Of a stretch of DNA of 64,000 bases, positions 46,208 through 56,245 are shown in pieces. Numbering within the stretch: position 1 is the first letter of the stretch; the number at the start of each line of letters is the position of its first letter. A program made the position numbers and the translations under genes. The notes under the pieces are model-generated. The model was not told the DNA's origin, ran no database searches, and saw only the letters and a list, made by a program, of their open reading frames with translations. This DNA is from Micavibrio aeruginosavorus EPB. Lineage in GTDB: Bacteria > Pseudomonadota > Alphaproteobacteria > Micavibrionales > Micavibrionaceae. The DNA is taken from assembly GCF_000348745.1 (NCBI RefSeq), contig NC_020812.1, positions 877,444-941,443 on the forward strand, written 5' to 3'.

Positions 46208-47461
46208 TTAAGGCTCAACCGCGCCGCGTGTCGCGCGCGGATCAATCTCGCTGGGTGGGTAGCGATATCCTTCACCATGGCCGATTTCACTGGCGTCTGA
46301 TGCGCTCGGGCTGGGCAGGGCGACGCTCAGCAACATGCCAAACCACCGCCAACGCTGGTCTTCACCTGCTGCGGGCTTCGGGCCCGGTGCCGTGCAGTTG
46401 ATGCGAATGCGCTCATCCGAAAACGCATCATCCATACGCAGTTCAATACGGTTTTTATTGGTCCCCACGCGTTTCATTTCCGGTTTGTCTTCGCCAGAGA
46501 TGAAGCAGGAAATATCATCGGCGCGCGCCATCATAATGGGGTCGATGGTAAAGCCGATCATCGGCTTATCCTTGGCTGCGACATACGGATCGGTCGGTGT
46601 CAGTTCGCTGACCGGGAAGGGCAGGGCGGTGGCCGCCATGCGGAAACGATCAAGATCACCGTAACTTTCCGTCATGGGAAAGCGGGGCAGGCTGAACATA
46701 TCCGATCCGGCATAGGCCACGCCAGATTGCTGTCCGAATGCGGCCGTAAAGCCGGATGCGGCGACAATATCGCGATAGGCCTGGGTATATTCGCCGAAGG
46801 GGTAGGCGAAAAATTTGGGTTCTGTCTTGAAAACGGCGCGGTAGCGGACGATCGCGTTGTTGACCTGTCGTCTGATTTCCGTCTCGTCCGCATCGGTCAG
46901 GCGGGTATAAATGGCCGGGTGCAGGCCGAAGCTGACCAGATCATTGCGCCGCAATTTTTTCACATCATCCCATGACACATGCAAAGGCGACTTTGCATCC
47001 AGATGGTCCGTGGACAGAAAAACGGTGAAGGGGATATCTTTCTTTAACAGCAACGGCATGGCGTTTTCATACGCCGATTTATGGCCACCGTTAAATGTGA
47101 TGGCAATGGTCCGGTCGGGCAGGCGCGCACCGGTTTTCAAGGCATCAACAATCGTGTCCAGCTTGACAATATTATAATCGCCATCAATCAATTCCTGGAC
47201 GTGATCCGCGAATTGTTCCGCACGGATGCTGGTATCCGGGTATAAATCTTCGTCAACGCGCTGGTACGAGAATATGACCGCCGATGTCGGTTCGATCGCC
47301 GGGCTGTGTGTGGGCTGTTTTGGTGTGACGGCCATGGCCGATCCCGTAAAACTGCCCAAGAGGACTGCGCCGAAGGCGAGCGTCTTTACGGCGGAGCGCA
47401 AAAGGGAGCGCACCCCACCGGAGAGTGTTGGGATTATGAAATATAAGACCATTTGATTCAT
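46208..47461 (-). CDS. Polysaccharide deacetylase-like protein lacking catalytic residues
   Basis: 417 aa. Hydrophobic N-terminal segment (LAFGAVLLGSFTGSAMA) for export, then a NodB-like barrel (ITFNGGHKSAYENAMPLLL, PFTVFLSTDHLD, FFAYPFGEYTQAY). The usual catalytic Asp-Asp is Asn124-Gly125, and the His-x3-His metal site is His181 with Tyr185. It therefore probably binds rather than deacetylates sugar polymers. The extra C-terminal 130 residues are of unknown type. The ATG is taken at 47461; frames before it run into the divergent gene's promoter. Confidence 0.8.
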   Translation of the reverse strand: MNQMVLYFIIPTLSGGVRSLLRSAVKTLAFGAVLLGSFTGSAMAVTPKQPTHSPAIEPTSAVIFSYQRVDEDLYPDTSIRAEQFADHVQELIDGDYNIVKLDTIVDALKTGARLPDRTIAITFNGGHKSAYENAMPLLLKKDIPFTVFLSTDHLDAKSPLHVSWDDVKKLRRNDLVSFGLHPAIYTRLTDADETEIRRQVNNAIVRYRAVFKTEPKFFAYPFGEYTQAYRDIVAASGFTAAFGQQSGVAYAGSDMFSLPRFPMTESYGDLDRFRMAATALPFPVSELTPTDPYVAAKDKPMIGFTIDPIMMARADDISCFISGEDKPEMKRVGTNKNRIELRMDDAFSDERIRINCTAPGPKPAAGEDQRWRWFGMLLSVALPSPSASDASEIGHGEGYRYPPSEIDPRATRGAVEP

Positions 47462-47596
47462 GGAGTGACTATAGCGCGGCCTTGGCCGGAAACCAGAAAA
47501 ATCGCCAAAAATCCTGCCCAAACTGTGGGATGGCCGTGCGTTTTGGTCTAAACTGTCGCCGGTTTCACCCGTCGCTGACATATTATGGAGAAAATA

Positions 47597-48199
47597 ATGA
47601 CAAAGGCCGATTCCCGTATCCTGGATGACCGGGCTCTGGACATCCTGTTCCGCGAGGCGCGGTCTTATAACGGGTGGAAAGATGAGCCGGTTTCCGATGT
47701 GTTGCTGCACGCGCTGTTCGACTTGCTGAAAATGGGGCCGACGAGTGCGAACTCATCCCCTGCACGGTTTGTCTTTGTTAAGACAGACGAGGCCAAGGAA
47801 CGGCTGAAGCCATGTCTGGATGCGGGCAACGTGAAAAAGACCATGACGGCCCCGGTAACGGTTTTGATCGCGCATGATCGCAAATTCCATGACCATCTGC
47901 CACGCCTGTTTCCGCACACGGATGCGCGCAGCTGGTTTGCGGGTAATGATGCAAAAATTGAAAGCACAGCGCGCCGGAACGGCACGTTGCAGGGTGCTTA
48001 TTTGATCATGGCGGCACGGGCTTTGGGGTTGGATTGCGGACCGATGTCCGGGTTTGATGCTGATAAGGTCAAGGCCGAATTTTTCGCGGATCAGGATGTC
48101 GAGGTGAATTTCATTTGTGCCCTGGGTTATGGCGATCCGGCCAGCATTTTCGGGCGTTCTCCGCGTTTTGATTTTGACGATGTGTGCAAGATTGTTTGA
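47597..48199 (+). CDS. Nitroreductase family protein (RutE/HadB-like)
   Basis: 200 aa FMN-dependent reductase. It resembles malonic semialdehyde reductase: [37 protein letters not shown] and the final [11 protein letters not shown]. Other Rut pathway genes are not present, so the substrate is open. ATG behind ATGGAGAAAATA. Its end overlaps tsaB. Confidence 0.85.
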   Translation: MTKADSRILDDRALDILFREARSYNGWKDEPVSDVLLHALFDLLKMGPTSANSSPARFVFVKTDEAKERLKPCLDAGNVKKTMTAPVTVLIAHDRKFHDHLPRLFPHTDARSWFAGNDAKIESTARRNGTLQGAYLIMAARALGLDCGPMSGFDADKVKAEFFADQDVEVNFICALGYGDPASIFGRSPRFDFDDVCKIV

Positions 48200-48908
48200 T
48201 TTATCCAAACCCTGCATCCTGGCGATTGATACGTCCATGGCAGCCTGTAATGTCGCCGTGTTTGATACGGCGTCAATGACCGGATCTGTGCGGGCGGAAC
48301 CGATGGCGCGAGGGCAGTCCGAAGATCTGGTCCCCATGATCAATGATGTCCTGGCAGCGGCGGATCGGTCCTATGACGATGTTGGATTGATTGTCGTGAC
48401 GGTGGGGCCGGGGGCCTTTACCGGGGTGCGGATTGCCTTGTCCGCGGCACGGGCCTTTGGGCTGACGCTTAATTGCCCTGTGGTGGGCGTGTTGAGTACG
48501 GATGCGCTGGCGCAAACTTTGATTGCCCGTGGCACCGTGCATCATGATGAAACCATCATGGTGTTGATGGATACAAAACGCGGTGATTATTACACGCAAT
48601 TATTTTCATCCGATGGCGCGCCGCTGACCGAACCATCTGTGACGAAACGTGATGAATTGTCGGCGTTGATTGGTGATTATTCCGTTGTGGTGATTGGTGA
48701 TTGCCCGCAAATCGCGGCCACGTTGAACGGCGCGCGTGTTGATGACACTGTGGTCTTTGCGGATATGGATCACATGGCGCGGGTGGCGGCGACGCGTTGG
48801 GGCAACGGTGGTGCCGGGGCCTTTTTGTCGCCCGAACCCGTATATTTGCGCGGTGCCGAGGTCAGCCAATCGAAGAAAATCGGCCGAACCATCGCAGAAA
48901 ATCAGTAA
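48180..48908 (+). CDS. tsaB: tRNA threonylcarbamoyladenosine biosynthesis protein TsaB
   Basis: 242 aa. Partner of TsaD in making t6A on ANN-decoding tRNAs. ASKHA-fold signatures: [17 protein letters not shown] and [20 protein letters not shown]. The start at 48180 (ATG) overlaps the nitroreductase gene by 20 nt; a TTG at 48192 is possible. The frame extends further upstream, but that part does not match the family. Confidence 0.92.
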   Translation: MCARLFDLSKPCILAIDTSMAACNVAVFDTASMTGSVRAEPMARGQSEDLVPMINDVLAAADRSYDDVGLIVVTVGPGAFTGVRIALSAARAFGLTLNCPVVGVLSTDALAQTLIARGTVHHDETIMVLMDTKRGDYYTQLFSSDGAPLTEPSVTKRDELSALIGDYSVVVIGDCPQIAATLNGARVDDTVVFADMDHMARVAATRWGNGGAGAFLSPEPVYLRGAEVSQSKKIGRTIAENQ

Positions 48909-49024
48909 TTTTGTTAATAATTACTGTTAAGATGGCCATGAATACTTCGCATTCCGTCTTTCCTGTGCGGTTTTAACCGTCTATACTTTGTAGAACGGTT
49001 GTTATTCTCAAGAGGGCTTCATCC

Positions 49025-49435
49025 ATGACCACCAACAAAGACCAGCATCAGGATCTTCTGGCTCTGACCACGGAAATCGTTGCGGCGCATTTGTCGAATA
49101 ATCAGGTGGGCACCGATGAAATCCCGATGCTGATTCAAAAGGTGTACAAGACCCTGTCAAACGTCAACGGCGACGCCCCGGTGATGAGCGAACGTCCGCA
49201 ACCCGCGGTGCCAATCAAGCGGTCTGTCACGCCGGAATACATCGTCTGTCTGGAAGACGGTAAAAAATTGAAAATGCTGAAACGGCATTTGAAGACGGCG
49301 TATAACATGTCGCCGGAAGAATACCGCGAACGCTGGGGTCTGCCCGCCGATTACCCGATGGTTGCGCCGAGTTATGCGCGCCAACGCAGCAAGCTGGCCA
49401 AGGACATTGGTCTGGGCACGCGCGGGCGGAAATAA
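49025..49435 (+). CDS. MucR/Ros family transcriptional regulator
   Basis: 136 aa zinc-finger-type global regulator of alphaproteobacteria. The family core is clear: TPEYIVCLEDGKKLKMLKRH followed by YNMSPEEYRERWGLP and YPMVAPSYA. The zinc finger is atypical, with one Cys replaced by an acidic residue, as in many MucR proteins. Helix-rich N-terminal part for oligomers. Typical targets are exopolysaccharide and cell-cycle genes. AAGAGGGC precedes the ATG. Confidence 0.93.
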   Translation: MTTNKDQHQDLLALTTEIVAAHLSNNQVGTDEIPMLIQKVYKTLSNVNGDAPVMSERPQPAVPIKRSVTPEYIVCLEDGKKLKMLKRHLKTAYNMSPEEYRERWGLPADYPMVAPSYARQRSKLAKDIGLGTRGRK

Positions 49436-49449
49436 GCCGTCAATAATCT

Positions 49450-50289
49450 TTATTTGGATAGCTCGATGCTACGCGCCGTTGCGGCGGCGAGGGCGTCGTC
49501 GAATGCTGATTGCATCCGGTTGTCTTTGACCAGGACGTCCAGCGCAGCGGCTGTCGTACCGCCCGGGCTGGTGACATTTTTGCGCAAAATCGACGCCGGT
49601 GTGCGCGGATCGGCGGCGGCCAGGGCGGCAGAGCCGATCATCGTCTGGCGGGCCAACCGCATGGCAAAATCTTTATCCAGCCCGGCCTTCGTTCCGGCAT
49701 CAGCCAAAACTTCGATCAGGTAAAATAGGTATGCCGGGCCGCTGCCTGACAAAGCCGTGACGGGGTCCAGTAACTTTTCATCCTCAACCCATTCCACCTG
49801 ACCAATCGCGCGCAGCAGGGCGTTGGCGATTTGTTTTTGTTCCGCGCTGACCTTTGCGTTGGTTACGGCAACGGTAATGCCTTCGCCAATGGCGGCGGGG
49901 GTGTTGGGCATGGACCGGACGATGGCGCGGTCGGTGCCAAAATAATTTTCAAACCCGCCAATCGTTTGTCCTGCCGCGATCGACAAAACAACGGTGTTGG
50001 CGGGCATGATGGTTTTTAAATCCGGGCAGACCTGCGCCATGATTTGCGGTTTAACGGCCAGGACAACAACGTCAATTTCCGATGCGACTTCACGCAGGGC
50101 GGCGGCGCTGTCGTACCCGCTGACATTATCTTCATCCTGAAATTCATCGGGCAGCCCGGCGGGTTCCAGAACGAAGACGTCGCCAACAATCCGGGCCGAT
50201 AACCACCCCCGCAAAAGCGCAGAGCCCATCTTGCCGCACCCGATCAGGGCGACAGACGGTTTCAAATTGCGCAGCGGGCTGGATGACAT
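49450..50289 (-). CDS. proC: Pyrroline-5-carboxylate reductase
   Basis: 279 aa. Last step of proline synthesis with NAD(P)H. Rossmann motif ALIGCGKMGSALLRG, catalytic and substrate area ALSGSGPAYLFYLIEVLADA, and VTSPGGTTAAALDVL. It is the third gene of a likely unit with ubiK and the YbjN gene, 9 nt after the latter. Confidence 0.95.
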   Translation of the reverse strand: MSSSPLRNLKPSVALIGCGKMGSALLRGWLSARIVGDVFVLEPAGLPDEFQDEDNVSGYDSAAALREVASEIDVVVLAVKPQIMAQVCPDLKTIMPANTVVLSIAAGQTIGGFENYFGTDRAIVRSMPNTPAAIGEGITVAVTNAKVSAEQKQIANALLRAIGQVEWVEDEKLLDPVTALSGSGPAYLFYLIEVLADAGTKAGLDKDFAMRLARQTMIGSAALAAADPRTPASILRKNVTSPGGTTAAALDVLVKDNRMQSAFDDALAAATARSIELSK

Positions 50290-50298
50290 GGGGTGAAC

Positions 50299-50799
50299 TT
50301 ATGCTTCCCCGGCGGTGTCTTGCGCCGCCAGTTTCAGCAGGGAATGGTCCATCGTGCCCGTATCGGACATCATCTGGAACAACGGGTAATACCGTTCGCA
50401 TTCCGCCACGGCGATTTCCATCAGGTCGCCAACGAAATCGGCACCGGATGTTTGCGTTTGCCCGCGGAACAGGCTGGTATGGCGGAAGCACGGCGTGCCG
50501 TTGGCGGGCAGGTCGAAATGACCCAGCCAAACATCGGCATTCACATCCATCAGGGCGTTGGCCATCAAACCGCGATGGTCCGTCGGGATGGACAGGTTGT
50601 ATTGGCAAGAAAACTGCATCGCGCTGAATTGTTCCTGCCACAGGAAAACCATACGGTATGTGCCGTGGCGGGCGGCGACCGTTACGGTCAGCTCGTCATC
50701 ATTCATGCGGTTGAAGGACCAGTCCTGACCGGACAGGATGTCTTCCACGCTGTCCAGCGGGTTGCTGATCTCATCCAGAAAATCGATATGGTCTGTCAT
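50299..50799 (-). CDS. YbjN domain-containing protein
   Basis: 166 aa YbjN-type (T3SS chaperone-like fold) protein. It starts with an acidic segment, then DWSFNRMNDDELTVTVAARH, GTYRMVFLWQEQ and LMANALMDVNADVWLGHFDL. Common next to proC in alphaproteobacteria. Cytoplasmic, role unknown, possibly sensory or chaperone-like. Confidence 0.82.
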   Translation of the reverse strand: MTDHIDFLDEISNPLDSVEDILSGQDWSFNRMNDDELTVTVAARHGTYRMVFLWQEQFSAMQFSCQYNLSIPTDHRGLMANALMDVNADVWLGHFDLPANGTPCFRHTSLFRGQTQTSGADFVGDLMEIAVAECERYYPLFQMMSDTGTMDHSLLKLAAQDTAGEA

Positions 50800-50810
50800 G
50801 GCTTCTGCCC

Positions 50811-51128
50811 TTACTTCTTTTTCTTGGTCGTTTTGGCTTTTGTTGCTTTGGCCGCTGGTTTTTTAGCGGGGGCCTTTGTGGCCTTTTTGCCCTCGGCCAC
50901 GCTCAAAGCGGCTTCCAGCTCGTCCACGCGCTTGCGCAATTTATCAACGGCCCCGGCCAGGCGATCGAAATCGTCGCGGGGGACCAGGTCCAGCTTTGCC
51001 GCCATATCCTCAATCCGGGCGCGGATATCGTCATGGATCTGCTGGTGCAGTCCGCTGAAAATATTGACGGCACCGCCTGCAACGCGGGCGATATCATCCA
51101 AAATCCGTGGATCGGGTTTCATGGTCAT
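50811..51128 (-). CDS. ubiK: Ubiquinone biosynthesis accessory factor UbiK (BMFP)
   Basis: 105 aa. Membrane fusogenic BMFP family: the N-terminal amphipathic helix (DPRILDDIARVAGGAVNIF) and a coiled coil (DDFDRLAGAVDKLRKRVDEL), then a Lys/Ala-rich tail. Assists the aerobic ubiquinone hydroxylases. Exact start uncertain among three close ATGs. Opens a unit with YbjN and proC. Complements the anaerobic ubiTUV set in the left half. Confidence 0.82.
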   Translation of the reverse strand: MTMKPDPRILDDIARVAGGAVNIFSGLHQQIHDDIRARIEDMAAKLDLVPRDDFDRLAGAVDKLRKRVDELEAALSVAEGKKATKAPAKKPAAKATKAKTTKKKK

Positions 51129-51362
51129 GCCTGGCACCTGTGTTTGAATGAGAAAAGGGATAACAGGCCGGGGCAGGGTGGCACAACGGATTCAGCCTGT
51201 TCATTCAGACATATCCACCTAGTTTTTATTGTGTTTTCCGGAGTCTGCGAACAAAACCCGAAAAAGCCCTGTATATCCGGGGATTTAACCTTTTTTCGGG
51301 CGCGCCGCGGTGCTATTTCTGATGGAGCAAATCAGCGCCATTTTCCGGAAAGGGTATCGGAT

Positions 51363-52352
51363 ATGATTATTGTCACGGGCGGAGCCGGGTTTATCGGGTC
51401 CAATCTTGTCGCCGCATTGGAAGATCGCGGCATCACCAATCTGGTCGTCTGCGACACGCTGGGCAGTGATGATAAATGGCGCAATATTTCCAAACGGGAA
51501 TTGCGCGACGTTGTGCATCCCGACCATCTGATGGATTACCTGAATGCCCATGCCGGTGAGGTGCAGGCGATTTTCCACATGGGTGCGATTTCCGCGACCA
51601 CGGAACGCGACGCCGATGCCATTACCAAGAATAATTTTACGGCGACGCGCCTGCTGTGGAAATGGTGTGCGGCCCATAACGTGCGCTTGATTTACGCCTC
51701 GTCCGCGGCGACCTACGGCGATGGCGATGCCGGGTTTGTCGACAATGACGCACCGGAATTTCTGGCCAAATTGCGCCCGCTGAACCCGTATGGCTGGTCG
51801 AAGCATTTGTTTGACCGCCGTACCGCGCGGATCGTGCGGGATGGCAGTGAACCGGTCCCGCCGCAATGGGCCGGGCTGAAGTTCTTCAACGTCTATGGTC
51901 CGAACGAATATCACAAGGGCGAACAGATGAGCGTTGTGTGCAAATTGTACCCGCAGGTGATGGCGGGCGCGTCGGCCCGTTTGTTCAAATCCGCCAATCC
52001 GAACTACGGTGACGGCGGCCAGATTCGCGATTTCATCTATGTTGATGATTGCGTGTCGGTGATGATGTGGCTGTATGACAATCCGGGTGTAAACGGCTTG
52101 TTCAACGTCGGTACGGGGCAGGCCCGCAGTTTCAAGGACCTGGCCGAAGCCGTCTTTGCAGCCGCCGATAAAAAACCGAAGATTCACTATATCGACATGC
52201 CGCAGGAATTGCAGGCCAAGTACCAGTATTATACGCAAGCCGACATGACCAAATTGCGTGCTGCTGGATACGATAAACCCTTCACCGCTTTGGAAGAAGG
52301 CGTGCGCCGTTACGTGCAGGATTTCATGTCAAAATCTGATCAGTATCGCTAA
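51363..52352 (+). CDS. hldD: ADP-L-glycero-D-manno-heptose 6-epimerase
   Basis: 329 aa SDR enzyme making the heptose donor for the LPS inner core. Rossmann motif VTGGAGFIGSNLV, catalytic ASSAATYGDG and YGWSK (Tyr-x3-Lys), and FFNVYGPNEYHKG are typical of HldD. The ATG of MIIVTGG is chosen because the 110 residues before it in frame overlap ubiK and do not fit the family. It lies 15 nt before lgt. Confidence 0.94.
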   Translation: MIIVTGGAGFIGSNLVAALEDRGITNLVVCDTLGSDDKWRNISKRELRDVVHPDHLMDYLNAHAGEVQAIFHMGAISATTERDADAITKNNFTATRLLWKWCAAHNVRLIYASSAATYGDGDAGFVDNDAPEFLAKLRPLNPYGWSKHLFDRRTARIVRDGSEPVPPQWAGLKFFNVYGPNEYHKGEQMSVVCKLYPQVMAGASARLFKSANPNYGDGGQIRDFIYVDDCVSVMMWLYDNPGVNGLFNVGTGQARSFKDLAEAVFAAADKKPKIHYIDMPQELQAKYQYYTQADMTKLRAAGYDKPFTALEEGVRRYVQDFMSKSDQYR

Positions 52353-52367
52353 GGGTAATATTTCATC

Positions 52368-53171
52368 ATGGCCATTCCATTTCCTGATATTGACCCGATT
52401 GCATTTTCCGTCGGACCGCTGGTGGTGCGGTGGTATGCGCTGGCCTATATCGCCGGGTTTATTCTGGGGTGGCGGTATGCGTTGTATCTGTGCGGCCTGA
52501 CCAAGGATGCGCGGCCGAATGCGCTGGATATTGATGACTTCCTGCCGTGGGGCATTCTGGGCGTTATTCTGGGTGGGCGTGTTGGTTATGTGCTGTTTTA
52601 CCAATTGCCGATGTATATCGCCGAGCCGCTGGAGATTTTGAAGGTTTGGAACGGCGGTATGTCGTTCCATGGCGGGGCGTCGGGGGCGATTATTGCCATG
52701 GTGATTTATGCCATGGTGAAGAAAATTTCTTTCCTGCGTCTGGCGGATATTTTCTGCTGTGGTGTTCCCATCGGTCTGTTTTTTGGCCGTCTGGCCAATT
52801 TCGTCAATGGTGAATTGTTTGGCCGCACGACGGATGTGGCGTGGGGCGTTGTGTTCCCGCACGGTGGTCCAATGCCGCGCCACCCCAGCCAGATTTACGA
52901 AGCCCTGCTGGAAGGTGCGTTGCTGTTCGTTGTCCTGTATCTGTTTGCGCGGGATGATGCCATTCGCAATCGTCCGGGGATTATCGCCGGAACATTCCTG
53001 ATCGGGTACGGCGTGTCGCGTGTGATCATCGAATTCTTCCGCGAACCGGATGTGCAAATCGGCTATATCATGAACATCTTCACGATGGGGCAGGTGTTGT
53101 GCGTGCCGATGATTTTGGCCGGTGCCTATGTCGTTTGGTATGCCCTGCGCCGGGGGTTACGCAATGGCTGA
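52368..53171 (+). CDS. lgt: Prolipoprotein diacylglyceryl transferase
   Basis: 267 aa inner-membrane enzyme with about seven segments that adds diacylglycerol to lipobox cysteines. Signature blocks SFHGGASGAI, FFGRLANFVNGELFGR and HPSQIYEALLEG. Its clients would include the lipoproteins in this window (9240, 19874, 31572). Overlaps the MidA gene by 8 nt. Confidence 0.97.
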   Translation: MAIPFPDIDPIAFSVGPLVVRWYALAYIAGFILGWRYALYLCGLTKDARPNALDIDDFLPWGILGVILGGRVGYVLFYQLPMYIAEPLEILKVWNGGMSFHGGASGAIIAMVIYAMVKKISFLRLADIFCCGVPIGLFFGRLANFVNGELFGRTTDVAWGVVFPHGGPMPRHPSQIYEALLEGALLFVVLYLFARDDAIRNRPGIIAGTFLIGYGVSRVIIEFFREPDVQIGYIMNIFTMGQVLCVPMILAGAYVVWYALRRGLRNG

Positions 53172-54267
53172 AACCCTGACCGATATTCTGATCCGCCATA
53201 TCCGTGACAACGGACCGATCAGCGTATCGCATTTTATGGGTTTGGCCTTGGGGCATCCGCAATACGGTTATTACATGAACCGCGACCCGTTTGGGCGGTT
53301 GGGTGATTTCGTCACCGCGCCCGAAATTTCCCAATTGTTCGGTGAAATGATTGGGGTGTGGATGGCGGATTTGTGGTTGCGCATGGGCGCGCCAGATCCC
53401 TTCCTGCTGGTGGAAGCCGGGCCGGGGCGCGGAACGTTGATGGCCGATCTGTTGCGGGCCACGCGCAAGGTGGATGGGTTCCACGCGGCCATGCAAATCC
53501 ACCTGATTGAAACCAGCCCGGCTTTGCGCACTCTTCAAACACATGCTTTGGCCGGGTTCACACCGCATTGGCACGATTCAATTGATACGCTGCCTGATGA
53601 CGCGCCGATTTTGTTTGTGGCGAACGAATTTCTGGATGCGTTGCCCATCATACAATTGATGCATGGTGATAAGGGATGGGCGGAACGCGTGATCGGCCTG
53701 TCGGATGAAGGGCAATTGACGTTTGGTCTGGCGCCAGCCGATCCGTCTTTGAGCGCGTCTGTTCCTGACAATCTCGACCCCAAAGATGGACACGGCATTT
53801 ATGAAGTGTCGCCTGTACGATCCGGTTTCACGGCTTTGCTCGCCGAACGGATTGAACGTCAGGGCGGGGCGGCCTTGTTCATCGATTACGGCCATAGCCA
53901 CCACGGCATGGGCGATACGTTACAGGCGATGCGCGCGCATAAATTCGTGGGTGTCTTCGATGATGTTGGCACGGCCGACATCACCAGCCATGTTGATTTT
54001 GAATCTGTCGCAGAAGCCGCCATCCATCATGGGGCCAGCGTTTATGGCCCGGTTGAGCAATGGCAATTTTTGGAAGATATGGGCATTCGCATGCGGGCGG
54101 CGCATTTGATCAATAATGCCACAGATGAAAAACTGGCCGATTCTGTGCGCGATGGGTTGGAACGTTTGATATCGCCCGATCAAATGGGGGCGTTGTTCAA
54201 GGTTTTGGCCCTGTGTCACGACGCGGCCCCAATACCATCAGGATTTGGAGAGGATAGTACGCCATGA
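53164..54267 (+). CDS. MidA/NDUFAF7-type SAM-dependent protein methyltransferase
   Basis: 367 aa of the SAM-dependent MidA family, whose mitochondrial member methylates an arginine of complex I subunit NDUFS2. Blocks: GHPQYGYYMNRDPFG, GDFVTAPEISQLFGE and VEAGPGRGTLMADLLRA. The ATG of MAETLTDI is chosen; earlier frame is inside lgt. Gene order lgt-midA-pgeF is widespread in alphaproteobacteria. Overlaps pgeF by ATGA. Confidence 0.9.
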   Translation: MAETLTDILIRHIRDNGPISVSHFMGLALGHPQYGYYMNRDPFGRLGDFVTAPEISQLFGEMIGVWMADLWLRMGAPDPFLLVEAGPGRGTLMADLLRATRKVDGFHAAMQIHLIETSPALRTLQTHALAGFTPHWHDSIDTLPDDAPILFVANEFLDALPIIQLMHGDKGWAERVIGLSDEGQLTFGLAPADPSLSASVPDNLDPKDGHGIYEVSPVRSGFTALLAERIERQGGAALFIDYGHSHHGMGDTLQAMRAHKFVGVFDDVGTADITSHVDFESVAEAAIHHGASVYGPVEQWQFLEDMGIRMRAAHLINNATDEKLADSVRDGLERLISPDQMGALFKVLALCHDAAPIPSGFGEDSTP

Positions 54268-55067
54268 CCACAATCGATGTTCCGTGCTACAGTGATGGAA
54301 ATTTCATTTCCCCGATGATCACCAATATCGCCCATGGGTTTTTCGGGCGGCGTGGCGGGGTCAGCAAGGGGATTTATACCGCGCTGAATTGCGGTTTGGG
54401 CACACAGGACGATGCCGATGCGGTTGCGGAAAACCGTAAACGTGTGGCTGATGTTCTGGGTGCGGCCCCCGATCATTTGATCAGCATGAAACAGGTACAC
54501 AGCGCGACATGCTTGTATGTCGATAAACCATGGGCTGTTGAAACACGTCCCGATGCGGATGGGTTTGTGACCGATGTGCCGGGGCTGGCTCTGGGCGTTC
54601 TGACGGCGGATTGCGGGCCGGTCTTGTTCTATGGCGAAAAATCCAGCGGTGCGCCTGTGATTGGTGCGGCCCATGCCGGATGGGGCGGGGCGCTGAATGG
54701 TGTTCTGGAATCCACCGTGCGTGAAATGGCGCGCCATGGCGCGGCGCTGGATGGCATTCACGCCAGCATCGGCCCGTGCATTGGTCCGGCGTCTTATGAA
54801 GTGAAGATGGATTTCATCGGGAATTTCCTGAATCAAGACCCGGAGAATGAGCGGTTTTTTAAGCCCGGGCGGGGTGATGATAGTTATTACTTCGATTTGC
54901 CGGGCTATATCGCATGGCGATTGGCCATGGCCGGGGTACGCCATGTGTCGATTGGCGGGCAGGATACGTACGCCGCCGACCATGATTGGTTCAGCTATCG
55001 CCGCGCAACGCACCGCAAAGAGGCCGATTATGGAAGGCAGATTTCTGCGATTATGATCCGCAATTAA
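54264..55067 (+). CDS. pgeF: Peptidoglycan editing factor PgeF (laccase-domain)
   Basis: 267 aa of the multicopper-oxidase-like DUF152 family. Metal-site motifs: MKQVHSATCLYVD, LTADCGPVLFYG and AAHAGWGGALNGV. PgeF removes wrong residues such as L-Ser from peptidoglycan precursors; purine nucleosidase activities are also reported for relatives. Overlaps the MidA gene by 4 nt. Confidence 0.92.
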   Translation: MTTIDVPCYSDGNFISPMITNIAHGFFGRRGGVSKGIYTALNCGLGTQDDADAVAENRKRVADVLGAAPDHLISMKQVHSATCLYVDKPWAVETRPDADGFVTDVPGLALGVLTADCGPVLFYGEKSSGAPVIGAAHAGWGGALNGVLESTVREMARHGAALDGIHASIGPCIGPASYEVKMDFIGNFLNQDPENERFFKPGRGDDSYYFDLPGYIAWRLAMAGVRHVSIGGQDTYAADHDWFSYRRATHRKEADYGRQISAIMIRN

Positions 55068-55151
55068 CCCTTAATCGGTTGATTTTCGTGGTGGATTTTT
55101 TATAGTCATCACCATTCCAACGCATTCAAAACGGGCAGGGGCCACGCCGTC

Positions 55152-56090
55152 ATGAAAATCATCGCAGGGAATTCCAACCTTCCGCTGGCGCAGGCCATTT
55201 CCGAGTATCTTGAAATTCCGTTGGCCAAAGCGACGATCAAACGCTTTTCCGATATGGAAGCCTTCGTTGAAATTCAGGAAAACGTCCGGGGCGAAGATGT
55301 GTTCGTGGTGCAATCCACATGCTATCCCGCCAACGACAATTTGATGGAATTGCTGATCACGATTGACGCGCTGCGCCGTGGGTCGGCGCGCCGCATCACG
55401 GCGGTTATTCCGTATTTCGGCTACGCGCGGCAGGACCGCAAGACGGGTGGCCGCACGCCGATTTCGGCGAAGCTGGTCGCCAATCTGATTACCGCGGCGG
55501 GTGTTGACCGGGTTCTGACGCTGGAACTCCACGCCGGGCAGATCCAGGGGTTCTTTGACATCCCGTTGGATAACCTGATCGTCGGTCCGGTGTTTGTGCC
55601 GGAAATTGAAAAACGGTTCGCGGGCAAGGAAAGCCAACTGGTCATCGTATCCCCCGACGTGGGTGGGGTGGTCCGGGCGCGGGCGCTGGCCAAGCGGTTG
55701 AATGCCGACCTGGCGATTATTGACAAACGCCGGGAACAGGCCGGGGTGTCCGAGGTCATGAACGTCATCGGTCATGTCGAAGGGAAAATCTGCCTGATGG
55801 TGGATGATATTGTGGATTCCGGCGGAACATTGTGCAACGCGGCCGATGCCCTGATGGATCAGGGGGCTGTGGCGGTTCAGGCCTATGTCGTCCACGGCGT
55901 TCTGTCCGGCGCGGCGGTGGACCGTATTTCCAAGTCCAAAATCGAACGGATGGTCATTACGGACTCGATCCCGGCCACCGATGCGGTCAAAAATGCCAGC
56001 AATATTGAGCAGTTAACGGTTTCCCGCCTGATGGGCGAGGCGATCCGCCGGATCAGCAACGAAGAGTCGATTTCGGCCCTGTTTATCTAA
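55152..56090 (+). CDS. prs: Ribose-phosphate pyrophosphokinase
   Basis: 312 aa. Makes PRPP from ribose 5-phosphate and ATP for nucleotides, His and Trp. Motifs: [44 protein letters not shown] and the PRPP loop [12 protein letters not shown]. Length normal. An own promoter in the 84-nt gap is likely. Confidence 0.97.
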   Translation: MKIIAGNSNLPLAQAISEYLEIPLAKATIKRFSDMEAFVEIQENVRGEDVFVVQSTCYPANDNLMELLITIDALRRGSARRITAVIPYFGYARQDRKTGGRTPISAKLVANLITAAGVDRVLTLELHAGQIQGFFDIPLDNLIVGPVFVPEIEKRFAGKESQLVIVSPDVGGVVRARALAKRLNADLAIIDKRREQAGVSEVMNVIGHVEGKICLMVDDIVDSGGTLCNAADALMDQGAVAVQAYVVHGVLSGAAVDRISKSKIERMVITDSIPATDAVKNASNIEQLTVSRLMGEAIRRISNEESISALFI

Positions 56091-56245
56091 CAGCCTCAAT
56101 TCCTTAACTTTTGGGCGGGTTTTAAGGGGTTTACCCCCTGTTTTCGCTTGCCTTTCCCCCCGGTTTTGTGGTCTTTAGGGCCGTTCGGGCCAAACCCCCC
56201 TGGAGGCGGCCCAAGTTGAAATGTCAGACATAAAGGAATGACACC

